64,000 nucleotides of DNA from Flavobacteriaceae bacterium MAR_2009_75. Lineage in GTDB: Bacteria; Bacteroidota; Bacteroidia; Flavobacteriales; Flavobacteriaceae. Of the stretch, positions 63,993 through 64,000 are shown piece after piece. The translations under genes and the position numbers were made by a program. Location of the stretch: the NCBI GenBank assembly GCA_002813285.1, contig PHTZ01000001.1, positions 2,479,501 to 2,543,500 on the forward strand, in the 5' to 3' direction. The notes under the pieces are model-generated. The model made no database searches. It worked only from the letters and a program-made list of their open reading frames with translations, and was not told the origin of the DNA. Positions within the stretch are counted from its first letter, which is position 1, and each line of letters opens with the position of its first letter.

Positions 63993-64000
63993 CTATCGCA

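Noticed and set aside
1-64000. Search for rRNA, tRNA, prophage and insertion sequences
   Set aside because: None recognised by eye; the only mobile-element-like sequence is the RAYT segment and its palindromes. Small tRNA genes could have been missed without a covariance search.

Overview
The window reads as chromosomal DNA of a marine-type member of the Flavobacteriaceae (Bacteroidota). This is inferred from several signs: a type IX secretion C-terminal sorting domain, many lipoproteins and SusD-free glycoside genes, -7 elements of the form TAnnTTTG in place of TATAAT, no Shine-Dalgarno bias, eukaryote-like class Ia ribonucleotide reductase, YicC-Gmk-NadD synteny, and protein sequences close to the Zobellia/Maribacter/Arenibacter type. 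I see no rRNA, tRNA, CRISPR array or prophage. The left edge cuts hemA (glutamyl-tRNA reductase).

0-15 kb: heme genes hemA, hemH and hemJ lie scattered among an AraC regulator, a lipoprotein with seven Fn3 repeats and a ThuA domain, a DUF1460 peptidase, an MscS channel, a MATE exporter broken by a one-base frameshift, an alpha/beta hydrolase, a PQQ-type sugar dehydrogenase, a membrane AraC regulator and EcsC. 15-33 kb: mostly housekeeping genes (NtrY-like kinase, enoyl-CoA hydratase, PA0069 radical SAM protein, Tat-exported Gfo/Idh/MocA oxidoreductase, HD hydrolase plus PlsC, bacilliredoxin, DjlA-like protein, HupE, dCMP deaminase, CtpA protease, MarC, DUF3109) ending in a LytS/LytR-type two-component pair.

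33-39 kb: an accessory stretch of small secreted proteins, a T9SS-sorted protein and a 709-residue repetitive secreted protein with tail-fibre-like repeats, next to an 860-bp non-coding gap. 39-44.5 kb: nrdB, nrdA and a TrpB2-type tryptophan synthase beta chain.

44.6-48.2 kb: the most unusual gene of the window, a 1204-residue type IIG (Eco57I-like) restriction-methyltransferase. A complete-looking HUH/Y1 (RAYT, REP-associated tyrosine transposase) domain is embedded between methyltransferase motifs III and IV. The gene also carries four 20-bp REP-like palindromes within its coding sequence.

48-58 kb: a carbohydrate oxidation neighbourhood (GMC dehydrogenase with its Tat-exported small subunit, three TIM-barrel isomerase/epimerases, a Gfo/Idh/MocA dehydrogenase and a DUF1080 3-keto-disaccharide hydrolase). 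It is best explained as a 3-keto-glycoside route. 57.8-64 kb: yicC-gmk-nadD operon, a CAP-domain lipoprotein, a PiT phosphate transporter with a PhoU-like tail and a MORN-like secreted protein. Many convergent gene pairs are separated by clear intrinsic terminators, listed individually.
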